A stretch of 64,000 nucleotides of DNA from Lasiosphaeria ovina (Eukaryota; Ascomycota; Sordariomycetes; Sordariales; Lasiosphaeriaceae). The notes beneath the pieces are model-generated. The model worked only from the letters and a program-made list of their open reading frames with translations, was not told the DNA's origin and searched no databases. Where the stretch lies: NCBI GenBank assembly GCA_033439765.1, contig JAULSN010000002.1, positions 4,650,001 through 4,714,000 on the forward strand, in the 5' to 3' direction. Position 1 is the first letter of the stretch; each line of letters opens with the position of its first letter. This document shows, piece by piece, positions 23,053 through 35,198 of this stretch. A program made the position numbers and the translations under genes.

Positions 23053-25242
23053 TTATTGCTTGGTCTCGTCCTTCTTCTCGCCCTCGGCACCGGCGTCCTG
23101 GCTGCTGGTCTGCTCACCAGAGTCGGCACGGGCCTTGTGCATCTTGTCAAAGAGGTTCAAGCTGGCGACCTGGAGCTCGTCGGTCTTCTCCTTAATCTCG
23201 GCAGCAGTAGCGCTGCCCTCGCCAGACTGGCTCTTGGCGACGAACTCACGGAGAGAGCTGATCTTCTCCCGAATCTGGTCAGCCTCGGTCTTGTCGAGCT
23301 TGTCGGAGTGCTCGTTCAGAGCCTTCTCGGTGTCGTTGAGGACGCTGTCGGCCCGGTTGGCAGACTCGATAGCGGACTTCCGCTCCTTATCCTCCTCGGC
23401 GTACTTCTCCGACTCCTCAACCATCTGCGAGATCTCGGCATCAGACAGACCAGAGCCTGAGGCAATGGTGATGGACTGGTCCTTGTTGGTGGACTTGTCC
23501 TTGGCGTGGACGTGGACGATGGAATCGGCGTCAATGTCGAAGGTGACCTCGATTTGGGGAACACCACGGTGAGCAGGGGGGATACCGACAAGCTGGAAGT
23601 TACCTAGGAGCTTGTTGTCGCGGACGAGCTCACGCTCACCCTGGTAAACCTTGATCTCGACAGCGGTCTGGAAATCGGCCGCCGTGGAGAAGACCTGTGA
23701 CTTCTTGGTGGGGATGGTTGTGTTACGGTTGATCAGACGAGTGAAGACACCACCGAGGGTCTCAATTCCGAGAGACAGGGGAGTGACGTCCAAGAGGAGG
23801 AGGTCCTTGACCTCACCAGACAGCACAGCGCCCTGAATTGCGGCACCAATAGCGACGGCCTCGTCGGGGTTGACCGACTTAGCGGGGTCACGGCCAAAGA
23901 TGTTCTTGACGGACTCTGCAACCTTGGGCATACGGGTCATACCGCCAACCAGGATGACCTCCTCGATATCCTTAGCCTGCAGACCGGCGTCCTTCAGAGC
24001 CTTGCGAACGGGCTCGATGGTCTTAGTGATGAGAGGCTGAACCATGTTCTCAAGCTGAGACCGCGTCATCTTCTGGTTGATGTGCTTAGGTCCCGAAGAA
24101 TCGGCAGTGATGAAGGGAAGGTTGATGTCGGTTTGCAGCGACGAGGAAAGCTCAATCTTGGCCTTCTCGGCAGCCTCGCGAATTCTCTGGATGGCCATGC
24201 GGTCGCCGGAGAGATCGATGCCCGAGTCCTTCTTGAACTGCTGGACGAGGTGGCGGACGAGATGGATATCGAAGTCCTCGCCACCAAGGTGGGTGTCGCC
24301 GTTGGTCGACTTGACCTCGAAGACGCCATTCTGAATCTCGAGGACCGAGATATCGAAGGTACCACCACCCAGATCATAAACGGCAACAACGCGATCGGCC
24401 TCCTTCTCCAAGCCATAGGCTAGAGCAGCGGCGGTGGGCTCGTTGACGACACGCAGAACATTCAGGCCGGAAATTTGACCAGCATCCTTGGTAGCCTGGC
24501 GCTGAGAGTCGTTAAAGTAGGCAGGAACGGTGACGACGGCGTTCTTGATGGGCTTGCTGAGGTAAGCCTCGGCAGTCTCCTTCATCTTGTTCAAGACGAA
24601 GCCGCCGATCTGGGACGGCGAGTACTTCTGGCCGCGAGCCTCAACCCAGGCGTCGCCATTGGAGTGTTGCACAATCTTGTAGGGAACCTCCTTGATGTCG
24701 CGCTGAACCTCGGCATCCTTGAACTTTCGCCCAATTAACCGCTTGGTGGCGAAGAGCGTGTTCTCCGGGTTCACAACCGCCTGTCTCTTGGCCGCAACGC
24801 CGACCAGGCGCTCTCCATCCTCGGCAAAGGCGACGACGGATGGTGTTGTCCGCGCACCTTCGGAGTTCTCGATGATCTTGGGGATCTTGCCCTCCATGAT
24901 AGCAACGGCGGAGTTGGTGGTACCTGAATTGACATTTGGGGTTAGCCGGGCGTCAAAGCCTGACTGTGGCGAACTCTGCTGTCATGGACCAGGAACCACT
25001 CACCCAGATCGATGCCGATGACGGCACCCTTGACCTTCTCATCTGAACTCGTGGACTCGAACCGAGCAAAGGTCGGAGTCATGGGCTTGCGCAGCACACC
25101 GGCGGCGCGAGAGCTTATTGAGGATGCCCTTGGCAGCTACAGGCATCGTGGTCAGTCATGACGAACGGGATTGATCGCGAAGTGGTCGCGTCATGCACTA
25201 GAGTGTTCAACCTACAGCTCTGGAGAAGCGTGTGGCCATCAT
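23053..25242 (-). CDS. SSC1: Mitochondrial matrix Hsp70 (Ssc1)
   Basis: Matrix chaperone and ATPase motor of the TIM23 import complex. Three exons, 25216-25242, 25004-25136 and 23053-24923, give 676 residues. The N terminus MMATRFSRA continues into an Arg/Ser/Ala-rich mitochondrial presequence with no acidic residue until FES. Hsp70 signatures follow in order: [16 protein letters not shown] split by intron 2, [28 protein letters not shown] and [14 protein letters not shown], then the linker [14 protein letters not shown] and the substrate-binding domain. The C-terminal Lys/Glu-rich lid ends [24 protein letters not shown] and lack of an ER retention signal separate it from BiP. Exon 1 is 27 nt and is placed by its canonical donor GTAGGT and by phase. 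The outer of two adjacent ATGs is used. Confidence 0.95.
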
Positions 25243-26429
25243 CCTGAAGGAATTTAATTAAAGAAACCCGATAGAATGGGATGGGGGAAGATTAAGCAGA
25301 GCAGAGCAGAAGCAGAGCAGACGGGGATGTGGTGGTATGTAATGGGAACTGCAGAACGAGAGAGGGTGGGAAGCCTCAAGGTCTTTTGTATGTGGTGCTT
25401 GGAAGGGAAAAAAAAATTCACAGCACGGTATCGAAGGCGTTCGAAATTTCGCTGAGCAGCCACTGGGAAGTCAGGGAGTGGGGCTGAAGCACGGACCATC
25501 GCAGGCCTTGGGGGTTCCATCGAAACCCGCATGCCCACGGCACAAGCGGAACTTGGAAGGTTCCCCAACAACTTTAAGAACCTCTGTCCGGAGGTCGTTA
25601 TCAGTATCACACGTGACCTAGGACAAGAGCCGAGCTCCCTGCTCGCCCGGGGTTGACTGAGAGAGGGCTGTAATGCTGCCCACCCGCCCGCTGTTGGGGT
25701 TGGACCCGAGCCGCATATGCCGCTCAGGGATAGGTACCTATGCAAGTGCGCCGCCAACAACTGAAGCTCCCCACGCACATGATTTCCCCTTCATACCTGC
25801 GTAGTAAGATCTTGATAGGTGAGACACGAGAAGCTTTTGACAATTGTCTCGCCGGGGCAGTCAACTCCAATCCAAACCAAGGCCTAGAGTACGAGGTACA
25901 CACCATACGATTCGCTCTCTCTGTGGACTCGGAGATTGGCATATTAGTGGCGAGGCGGCGTCTTTATGGTTTGGGGCGACGGCAAGAACCCAAAGCAAGC
26001 ACCAGCAGTAGCAGCACAACCCAAGTTCTCCGCCCACCACCTTCCCACCTCAGAAGCAATGACGACTGCGTTTTGAACGGACCTCCCCATCACCCTCAAC
26101 TTCTTGCATTCTGCCGGCCTTACCATACATACTGCCTTAGACAGACAGACGGCCGCTTCCGCTTGTTCAAAGGAAAATAAAACACACAAGAAGACATTTG
26201 GCCATTTCTCGCTGCCACGTATTTGCACCACAACACAATACGACCGTATTTCATTTACCCAAGGGTAGACCTGGGCTTTCCGTGATCGCCCTTACCTACG
26301 GTAGGCTGGGTTCTTGCGTCGACAGTTGGCGACGACTAGGACTAGCGACGACGACGAAGCCCATCCGATGGTTGCACCGCGTTAACAAACCCGCCAAACG
26401 CTGGGTGCCACCCTTTTGAAACCTTGACG
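25243..26429. other. Divergent promoter region, mtHsp70 and WD40 gene
   Basis: Apart from the weak heat-shock-like motifs, no feature is supported. Short open frames here have no recognisable content. The part next to 26430 is probably the 5' UTR of the WD40 gene. Confidence 0.4.
25433..25563. promoter_or_regulatory. Possible heat-shock elements upstream of mtHsp70
   Basis: Two minimal inverted GAAnnTTC units lie 200-320 bp upstream of the mtHsp70 start: GAAATTTC at 25443-25450 and GAAGGTTC at 25556-25563. The first is preceded by further GAA/TTC blocks at imperfect spacing. Heat-shock factor usually needs three units, so this is a weak but contextually sensible candidate. Confidence 0.3.
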
Positions 26430-28769
26430 ATGGCTGTCAAGCATGGCGAGTAAGACAACTTCTAACAACGTGCAGATGCGCAGTGCAGCATCATTCATTC
26501 ATCGGCTGTGCGACGATTGCTGACAGAGGACATCTGCATAGCTTCAGTCCGACCGAGGACCTCATCCTGCCCAAGCCGCGGCGCCACTACCGCACTACAG
26601 TTCGTGCTGCGTATGTTGCCCCGACGCGCTGCGCAAACCCCTCCGTGGCATGCTTGGTGATTGTGTCTGACATTACTGCTCGCTTAGGCATTGGCAGTTG
26701 CGATCCATGATTGGAAACGACAACCAGAACAAGGTCTACTACCCTTCAGGAACGAATAATCTTGTTATCCGCCAGCTCGACACGACTACCTGCGAGGCCG
26801 AGACCGTCAAACACTTGACCTTCCCCCCTAGGTGTCTTGTCGCGTCAAATGGCTGGGTCTGCTGCGGAGGGGAGACGGGCGAGTTTGTTGCGGTTCCCGT
26901 GGCTGGCCAGTCACGCCTAGCAGGTGATGGCAACCCATCGTTCAACATGGGCCCGGACGAACGCCTTCCGATCAACATGAGTCCGCCCCGCAGCGTCGAT
27001 TCCATCTTCACCTCATTGACCCGTGCACGCTCCTCCAACAAGAGCTTAGTAGCCAAGAGCAAGATAGTTGGTGACGAGCGGGTCAACTGCATCACACTAT
27101 GGTTCCCCCCATCGTCGGGCTCGAAATCTCCAGGGGCCTACCAGGAACCGGTGGCAGTTCTGGCAAATAATGACAAAACCGTAGTTGTGATCAGGCTGTC
27201 GGACCAGGAGATTCTTGACAAGCTCTCGTATCCCGACTGTGTGAACCGCGCCGTCCTTTCTCCCGATGGCCGGATTCTCATCGCAGTCAGTGATGACCCG
27301 TTCTTATACACACACGAGAGGACCGAGAAGACGGGGTCTTCCAATTCATTTCGTGGTGTGGGCCGGTCAACTCACGAGTGGACTTCGTGCGGCATGATCC
27401 ATCTCAAGGGCCAGAGAATCGATGACCGAACAGACAACAGGTTGGTTTTGGTTTCAAATTCACTACGTGTAAGTGCATGTTACTGACTATTTCTTGCAGG
27501 GGTAGCTTTGCCGCGTGTTTTTCAAGCAGCGGAAAATTCCTTGCGGTAGGAACTCAATACGGCACCATCTCAGTCTTCAGTGTGGTCGCCTTGACAATAC
27601 GCGATCTGGACCCGCTCATCACATCATTCACCTCGACACGGCCAAAGGTTGACCTAGGTGCAGTGCGGGACATGGCCTTTGCGCCTGGCCCTTCCGATCT
27701 TCTCGCCTGGACAGAAGACCGCGGCCGTGTAGGGGTTGCGGATGCCCGCACTGGATTTGTGTCTCGGCAGATTTTATACCTTGACCAGGCAGATGATTAT
27801 GACCATGTGGCAGTGACGGATCGGCAACCTGGAGATCCTCGAAGTGCCGACCGAGACCGACATGATGCATTGTCGTCGAGCTTTTCAAATACACTCGATT
27901 TGTCTCTGGATGGCGGACAGAACCGACGACCAGGGCCAGAATTGCGGGAGTCGCTCGAGCGGTACCACTTCCCGCTGACTGCGGACGAAACGCTTGTTTT
28001 GGAAGCTCTACAGGAGCATCGCAGGCGGCAGGAGGCGCGGATCAGAATGCCCTGGGCCGAGCGGAACACACGGGCGTCGGTGGCGCAGGACAGTAACACG
28101 CGGTCAAGAGAGCGCAGCGCAAGCGTGTCACGGGCTGTTAGCGACATCCTTGGCAATATCCGGGATCAGAGAGATCGTATACGCGACAGTCAGGAACGGT
28201 TGCGTGCTACGATGCGGGAGGACAGCGCTGCGGAACAACGGCGACGGGGCGCGGCTGTCTCCTCGGCTGCTGGGACGGGGGAACATATAGTCCCTGTGCC
28301 TGCCGCCTCTTCGGCTGGCGACTGGCGGCCTTTCGTTTCTCGGCTCTCAACAAACACACAAACCCCTGCCTCGAACAGCTGGGACAATGTTGAAGCTTTA
28401 TACAACCCCACACTCGGCGTTCCGCCTACCGAGGCGGCGGCAGCAGGCGAAGCTGATGTGCGCCGGCGGGATAGGGCAGCTTATCTCTTGCGCGAGTGGG
28501 AGGAGAACCCTGCTCGGCGGAACCAACGGCCATATCCCGGAAGGGGGTATGGCCATCGCTACTATGACCCCGCCGATACTGCCGGACTGGTGTGGAGTGA
28601 AGACGGCCAGACATTGTAAGTGACACCAAATCACGACTCGGGTCTGTTTCATGTTGCGAACTTGCTGACTCTGTCTGCTACTAGGTTCGTCGGAGCTGAT
28701 AACGGCATTTACGAATTTCGCGTGAATATACTTGGAAGAAAACTTTTCCCGGACATTACAATGCGGTAG
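26430..28769 (+). CDS. WD40-repeat protein of unknown function (DUF2415-like)
   Basis: Five exons fit with matching phases: 26430-26449, 26527-26610, 26688-27440, 27500-28615 and 28685-28769, giving 685 residues. The first exon encodes only MAVKHGE minus one base. The N-terminal part has WD-like blades (VIRQLDTTTCEAETVKHL, GWVCCGGETGEFVAVPV). Clear blades follow: RGSFAACFSSSGKFLAVGTQ, then DMAFAPGPSDLLAWTEDRGR. A long Arg/Glu/Gln-rich helical insertion spans about 420-560, and a last blade (VWSEDGQTLFVGADNGIYEF) sits at the very C terminus. This split arrangement resembles the fungal WD proteins carrying DUF2415, whose function is unknown; that link is from memory. It is divergent from mtHsp70 and convergent with the L2HGDH-like gene. 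Confidence 0.8.
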
Positions 28770-29199
28770 TGGCCTCAATGTCGGGTAAAGATACTATACG
28801 TTTTAATGAATCTGCACACGCACGCAATGGGCATGGGACCGGCGTTTAGGATGGTGAGGGGGCCTGCCGGAGGTTACCTCTTCCACATGGAGCTGAGGTG
28901 GCAAATGTTGGTGCCAACAATAAGCCGGGAATCGGCCGAATTCATGACTATTTTGGTGGAGAAAGGCATTTGATACAGATGGCCCGTTTCTGTCATTGAC
29001 GGGGACATATTTGCGGGCTATGATGAAACACAGAAATTCGCGCATGACCAGTACAGACGCGCAAGCCGTACACACAAGCCGGCCCGGCCTGTTCGCGATA
29101 TTGAAGCAGGGATTTGAGCCAAGATTGGGGGCTTGGGCTAGCACAGAGGAAAAGGAGTCAGGTCAGGGATTTAGGACAACCTGTAGTGATGTTAGTTAG
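28770..29199. other. Convergent 3' intergenic region
   Basis: 430 bp between the convergent WD40 and flavoenzyme genes. I see no gene or RNA here. Confidence 0.45.
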
Positions 29200-30495
29200 C
29201 TATGCGTACAAAAGCTCTCTGACTTTCTCTGCTATGGCGAGGCTGCTGGTGAGGCCGGGACTCTCGATGTTGAGCAAGTTGACCCAACCCTCGTAGCCTT
29301 CCTCCTTGTAAATGGCAAAGTCGACAAACCCCTTGCCATGCATAACGGCACCCAGCTTCCCCAGCTTGGGACGTATGCCCGCGTAGTCAGGCTGTAACTG
29401 CGTCTCGTCAAGCCCCGGCAGGTACTTCTTGACCTCCTCTATGGTCTGGGGAAGGCGAGCTGTGCTGACGGCCAGGTCGTGGGGAGAGTCAACCCACTCG
29501 ACGTCGGGGCCGAATTTGATGCGTCCAGCCATGTCCAAAGTCAGGTGGGTGCCCAGACCGCCGTGCCCGGGCTCGGGGGCAGGGTAGATGAGCGTGCTCA
29601 CCGACGGGCTCGACGCTGGGTAGGAAAAGTAGTTGCCCTTGGCGTAGAACATCTGCTTCCGCCGAGACTCGGGCACAATCATGTTGTGCACATCCACGGC
29701 GCCCAGCCCGGCCGAGTTGACAATGGTCTCGGCCGTCACCGACGACGTCTTGCCGCTCACGGCATCGCGCACCAGCAGCTCCCAGCCGCCACCGCCCGGA
29801 GGGCCGCCACCACCCGTGCCGGATGCAGACAGCGGCGTCACGGCCTCGACGGCGCTGCCCAGCGCCAGCGTGCCGCCGGCCTCCTCGAACCGGCCCAGCA
29901 GGCACATCATCAGCGCGTGGCTGTCGACGATGCCGGTGGTGGGGCTCTCAAGCACGCCGCGCTCGGCGCGCACGGCGGGCTCGCGGCGCGCGGCCTCGTC
30001 GCGGCCGACCCAGCGCACCGGGACGCCGACGGTGGCGGCGAAGTCGTGGATGTGCTGCAGCGCGGCGCGCTGGCGGTCGTTCTGGGCCACGATCCACTTG
30101 CCGGTACGGCGGTGCGGCACGCCGTGGGCGGCGCACAGCGCGTACAGCAGCTCGCGGCCGCGCACGCACAGCGCCGTCTTGAGACTGTCGGCGCCGTAGT
30201 AGATGCCCGCGTGCACCACCTCGCTGTTCCGGCTCGACGTCTCGGTGCCCACGGCGTCGTGCCGCTCTAGTAGTAGTGTTGAATTCCTGCTGCTGGTTTT
30301 GCGCGCCAGCTCCTGCGCTACGGCCAGCCCGACCACGCCGCCGCCAATGACAACATGGGTGAAGTCTGCCTGGCTCGTCTGGAGCCGTGCCGCACTGGAG
30401 AACGCCGCCGCCGCCGCTCGCCTCCCACCACTCTCCCGTTTTACGAGCCTAAAGGGGCTGGCGAGCCAGGCCGAGGCCAACAGTAAACGGCGCAT
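29200..30495 (-). CDS. L-2-hydroxyglutarate dehydrogenase-like FAD oxidoreductase, mitochondrial
   Basis: Single exon of 431 residues. A 45-residue Arg/Ala/Ser-rich leader predicts mitochondrial import. The FAD-binding Rossmann motif is THVVIGGGVVGLAVAQELAR, followed by the acidic ribose-binding strand LLLERHDAVGTETSSRNS. Family landmarks continue: EVVHAGIYYGADSLKTALC, ESPTTGIVDSHALM, IVNSAGLGAVDVHN, FYAKGNYFSYP, GGLGTHLTLDMAGRIKFGPD, YAGIRPKLGK and a C-terminal NIESPGLTSSLAIAEKV. This is the L2HGDH branch of the DAO fold, which oxidises L-2-hydroxyglutarate, a side product of malate dehydrogenase, back to 2-oxoglutarate. Residues around 215-230 form a Gly/Pro-rich insertion. Function follows from family similarity. 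Confidence 0.9.
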   Translation of the reverse strand: MRRLLLASAWLASPFRLVKRESGGRRAAAAAFSSAARLQTSQADFTHVVIGGGVVGLAVAQELARKTSSRNSTLLLERHDAVGTETSSRNSEVVHAGIYYGADSLKTALCVRGRELLYALCAAHGVPHRRTGKWIVAQNDRQRAALQHIHDFAATVGVPVRWVGRDEAARREPAVRAERGVLESPTTGIVDSHALMMCLLGRFEEAGGTLALGSAVEAVTPLSASGTGGGGPPGGGGWELLVRDAVSGKTSSVTAETIVNSAGLGAVDVHNMIVPESRRKQMFYAKGNYFSYPASSPSVSTLIYPAPEPGHGGLGTHLTLDMAGRIKFGPDVEWVDSPHDLAVSTARLPQTIEEVKKYLPGLDETQLQPDYAGIRPKLGKLGAVMHGKGFVDFAIYKEEGYEGWVNLLNIESPGLTSSLAIAEKVRELLYA

Positions 30496-32187
30496 CTTGT
30501 TTCAGATAAGAGAAAGGCGGCGCGTCTCACGGCCCCAGAGACAAAGAGGTCCTGTCAAATGTCAATGTGCGCCTTATTAAGCCGGTCCGTCAGCTTATTA
30601 AATCGCTGCTGAGATGCTGATGGACCGGTAAGAGGCGGGCGGGTTTGGGTGATTACCTTACCTCAACAAGGGCACCTCCAACTACAGCCCGAAAAAGCAA
30701 TAAGAGTCGCAAACTTGGTATCTTACATTAGTTGAGAGTGAGGTTGTTGGCGATAAGGACTTGAGGGGGGAGCTAGTGCACAGTGCGTCAATTGTGGAAT
30801 CGGCATTAGCTGGCTGGCTGCCAGCCTTGGCGACTCTTCCTCTCGCCCCCCCTGTCTGCGTCTCGATCCTCAGATCATCGATGATGTCTCCAGACGTTCA
30901 CTAACGGCGAACGTGGCTAAACTGAGCATGTCCCTTGGGCGGTTGGATCTGCATTTGCATCAATATCGATGTTTTTTATTTGATACCACTACCTCGTCTC
31001 TTAGCATGTGAATGTCTTGTCAACAAACTGGGTCCCAACCCCCAGGGGAGAAGAATAGGATTCCCTAGTCCACGCCTGAAGCCACTCAACCATATCACGG
31101 TAAATATCAGGAGAGGTAATATGACAACAGTGCGTACCTTCGATATACACCTCATGTCTCCGTACTCATCTTAACTTCCCGTGGCCAGGGATTTCAAGCC
31201 CCAGGAAAAAAGGCGGAAAATTAATAACAAGCTGGTAGGTGTGTAACTTGCCGTGTTATCCAAGTCTACACAATAAAGCCTTCCATGTCCAAGCATGGGA
31301 CAAAACTGAAGTGTTGACAAGAGACGACAGGCTATGTCATCGGCAGGGTTTTCTAGCGCAAACCCACAAGGCGCAAACCCACAAGGCGCTTGAAGGTACC
31401 CAGGCACCTGTGTATGTACAGCACAGTATATACACAGTGCGGGCCTTGGTTGGTGACGATCGCTGGATTCGGCCGAGGTATTTCATGTCGACGAGCAATC
31501 CTACCTCCCTATAAGCTTGCCGGGAGATTTACCAGAGCCTCGTGTCTCTCACATTGAGTTTGCAGGTAAGTTAGGGTAGTAGGTATCTGCCCAGGTAGAT
31601 CCCGGGTACAGATGGCCTTGTGCCGATCAACGATCCCCAATGGCTGCCGTCACGCGGGCCAAGCCCAGGGTCCCGCAGTCAGTGGCTCACGAGTGCTTTC
31701 AGCCGCTGAGGAAGGAGCGACCGGGCAGGGGTTCAAGATGGCGCCTCGACGTCACACACTCCACCCCCACCACCTCCAGCTCTCGCTGGTCTGGTTCGCT
31801 GCTGCTTCCTCCGCAACGCCACAAAGCATTCCACCTGGCCGCCCCTCGCTCAAAAGTATCACGCATTCAAGCCATCCATTCCAATCTCCAACTCATTTGA
31901 CCACGACAGGCAATCTCCCCGCTGGTTCTCTCTCGACTCCTACGCATTACCTCTCAAGTGGACCCACCGCTGACGTGAAACTTGGCCACCTGCTCCCATA
32001 TTGTGGGCTGTTGTGTGCATCCCTTCCATGGGTGCATCCACATCTGCCAGTGCTAGTCCCAGGTCCCCTGTCCCTTCCCCTTACGTACAGGGCGTGCGAT
32101 CGGCCTGCACGGCTGGCCGCTAGCCTGCCCTCTCCCCACACCCACTTGTCGAGGCCGCTTTAACAGCACCGAGAGCCAACAACGTCC
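30496..32187. other. Divergent intergenic region
   Basis: 1.7 kb between the divergent flavoenzyme and coiled-coil genes. The right half is C/T-rich, as in long fungal 5' leaders. A 14-bp direct repeat GGCGCAAACCCACAA-like motif occurs twice near 31360-31385. No gene is supported. Confidence 0.4.
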
Positions 32188-33390
32188 ATGGCTCCCGACT
32201 TGAATTCTCTCTCTCCCACCCTCGACGCGCGAGCACAAACGCCTGCCATGTCGTCTATCGCAGTCGAGTCATCCAGACCCCTGGCTGTGGACAGTCCGCC
32301 GTCTCCTTCTCCCAGGACTGCTTCGATCTCTCTCCAAGCTGCTGCCATACTCAACGCCGGCCTGCAGCGAGAGGAACCTTCTCGCCGTAAGAGACACTCA
32401 TACAACCCTAGCCGTCGTGTCGTGCCGTCTTGCTCACTTGGCCCCCAGGTTCCTCGAGCAGCTCCGCGTCTCGAAGCCGACAATCCCCCAGCTCCGGTCG
32501 CCGCCGATCTCAGGTTCTTATGAACCTCCAGATTGCCGACCCAAGCACACCGGGACCGGGCGAGATGATCGCAGAACCCCATCCTCAAGGTGGCAGCGTC
32601 CGTGCCGCCAGTCCCCAGCCCTTTTCGGCATCTCCCCGATTGATGGCCTCGGGCGAGCCGCGCCACTTCCGGACTCCTAGCCTCGGAGAGCTCCACCAGG
32701 AGCTCGAGAACGAGCAGGAGTTCCAGGTCAACCGGCTACTGCAAGAGATCCGCCGGTTGCAGCAGCAGGTTCTGCGTCAGCAGCAACCCGGAGGTCTGCC
32801 TTCCTCCACCTCCAACGTGGGAGAGGAAGTGTCGGATCGAGCCGTGCCACTCCCCATCCCGTCATCATCGGCAACACAATCCGCCCACCCTGCTCCAGGC
32901 GCCTCTGGATCTTCGCTTTCACGATCACCCGGCTTCCCACACCACCCTCGCAGCTCGTTCGACTTGGCACGCGTTGATCTGCAACGCCGGTCTAGGACCC
33001 CGAGTCGAGGCGCCTCGCCTAGGCTCCGCGCCACTTCGATCAGCGGCGAGAGCGGGGAGCAGTGGGTTCTTGGCGGCCGTGACGAGAGCGCTTTCTACCA
33101 GGCCGAGACGCAAATGCTGATTCGAGAGAATCAAATGCTCCGACATCGGATCCGTGATCTTGGCAAGTTTAGTCCGATGCAGCGATGCGGATATTGAGTG
33201 ACAAGCACTAATACGATTGAGAACAGAACGGCAACTGTCGGAGTTGACTGGCACCGCAACCACCATCTCCACTACCCACGAGCCTCCACACTCTTCCCAT
33301 TTGCACCAATCGACATCTATTTCCGAAGAAGAATCCGCCAGACTAGCCTTGGGGACAGCCACGCAGCCGTCAACTGCAGGGGACGATTGA
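32188..33390 (+). CDS. Fungal coiled-coil protein of unknown function
   Basis: Three exons, 32188-32386, 32449-33162 and 33227-33390, give 358 residues. The second intron (33163-33226) has a GC donor, GCAAGT, with a CTAAT branch-like motif and a CAG acceptor. Splicing there turns RIRDLGK-stop into the uninterrupted coil NQMLRHRIRDLERQLSELTG, and the reading frame then ends at TGA 33388-33390. The protein is Ser/Pro-rich with one helical segment (ELHQELENEQEFQVNRLLQE) near residue 155 and a second coil near residue 290. No enzymatic domain is visible. The pattern SLQAAAILNAGLQREE followed by Ser-rich sequence and RRRSQVLMNLQIADPS looks conserved among filamentous ascomycetes, from memory. It is the last core-type gene before the repeat-rich block. 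Confidence 0.78.
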
Positions 33391-34641
33391 GTTCCTTGGC
33401 CCAAGTCTTCTTTGTCCTCGCGGTTTGTTACGGTAGTCAATTCGCCGTTACCAAAATCCGCACCCAAAAGGCACGAGTCAGCATAACAGGGCCGGACGAA
33501 ATTTTTATCTCATTATTCTTCGGTATCTTGGCGTTAGAATTTTTACTTGGTTGGCCGTCTCTGGGGAGTGCTGTTAGACAACGGGCTCGCAAGACGCTAC
33601 GGAGAAGGGCACACACATTCATCTCTAGAGTTTGGTGCATGCCACACATGCTTTCAACGATGTGTCTTGTATTATTTATTCCTGTTTGTTGTCTGGGTGG
33701 ACCACTTCTGGTCCTCGGCAAAATGACAAGGCTGGCGTTAAGGGGTGTATACCAAATGATATTATTCTCCTCTGTTTAATTTTAGCTGAAGAACTCAATT
33801 ACAAAGTTCACCCTAGTTGTCGTATTTGTGTTTCTGGGTGACATTGAGTGATGAAACACTGTTGCCCATGGATGTCGCGGCATCTGTGCTATAATCCACT
33901 GCAAGTTATATCTGTCCTCTGCTCTGTAACGGTGTGCCGTTACGCCAGCAGACAAAACGTATACCTGTCGCCTGGCACTCTGGGCAACAGCAGTTAGTTA
34001 TATGGTCGCAACCCCCACCACATGCTCTATGTGTCAATATTTCAGAAGTCGTCTATCGTCTTGCCACTACAGTGATAAGTATGGCATACCAGTTGGATAG
34101 CTGGCCGATGTATCGTATATTGCGACAAGTCAGGGAGTTTCTCGACATCGTGGGGTTTGGCAGAGGCACCAAGGTATCCTACATGATCTCATTTGCTGCA
34201 TACACTTCACATACGACCATACCCATTGGAAAAGTCATGAACCCGCTTCTACATAAGTGGGGCTTTAAGTGGGGCTGTATGGCGCGGACGATTTTTTGGG
34301 GGGGCCATCAACCCTAACCCTGCATGTCACGTGCAACGGGCCGGGAGATCTTGAAAACTGGCGCCGATGTGGCCGCCGCTTTTCTCGGATACCGTTACTT
34401 GAGGAGACGGAGGAGCACCGGTCTTCTCGGTGCCCCCTTCCACCGCCCCCCCCACCCACCCTTCCCGACCAACTCAACGCACACCATGGCCAAATTCCTC
34501 CATTTTGACCCCCTACCGTGGGCGACGGATGAAAGCGAGAGGGGAGCCGGGGCTCCAGGAGTAAGGCATCCTGTGGTGTTCACGGTGCTCTTAACCCACC
34601 CTTCTCCCCGCCCTTTCCCCCCCTCAGGGTCCTTATTTTTG
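33391..34641. other. Transition region before the transposon block
   Basis: No gene supported. AACCCTAACCCT telomere-like dimers occur at about 34309-34322 and, just inside the following element, at about 34698-34710. The composition changes here from core-gene-like to AT-rich and mutated. Confidence 0.4.
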
Positions 34642-34685
34642 GAGCGAGTCTCCTGCAACCGTAAGAACGTCCCCAGTCACCGTAG
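34642..34685 (+). repeat. Left terminal inverted repeat of the MULE
   Basis: Matches the reverse complement of 50448-50491 without mismatch over 44 bp. It begins GAGCGAGTCTCCTGCAACCG. The perfect match is notable because sequence between the two copies is heavily mutated. Confidence 0.8.
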
Positions 34686-35198
34686 TCCACCACACATAAC
34701 CCTAACCCTGACTACATCCCCCGCCCGCCGGTACATCCAGGATTCTGCCGCCCAGTAATTTACCACTTTTTACAAAATTTACCACTTTTTTGCCACAACG
34801 TAACCGACCTTCCACAACCTACTTACCTACCTTACACAACCACCAACATATCGTCGGTACTACATTCAATCGATGTATCGGTATAGCTTCATTTCTTTAT
34901 CGATCACTTCGCTGCGTAGTTGTCACGGCAGGTGCGAAGGACATTTGGGTGGCCCTGATCGGTCGCACGCCACACGACTCGAGCTGACTGAGCAACCCCG
35001 CTGTTGGTGGCCTGTGCCAAGCCCTGCCACGTGACCCACAAAACCTAGCCCACTTCTCCGCGCATCGCGCAGCCTTTTGGAACTTTCTTTTCTTTTTCTT
35101 TCCTTAGCTTTAGATTCTACGAATACAGCGATGATTGGTGCAGCCCTGTCTCATTAAATCGACTGTGCGGTGATAGTAGTACTAATTAGCGATTAGAA

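Noticed and set aside
29479..30270. 263-codon plus-strand open frame
   Set aside because: Antisense shadow of the L2HGDH-like gene in GC-rich codons. Its composition (His/Arg/Ala/Gly) is unlike a real protein.
34309..34322. A chromosome end marked by CCCTAA repeats
   Set aside because: Only two units are present and sequence continues on both sides; a real telomere would have a long terminal array.
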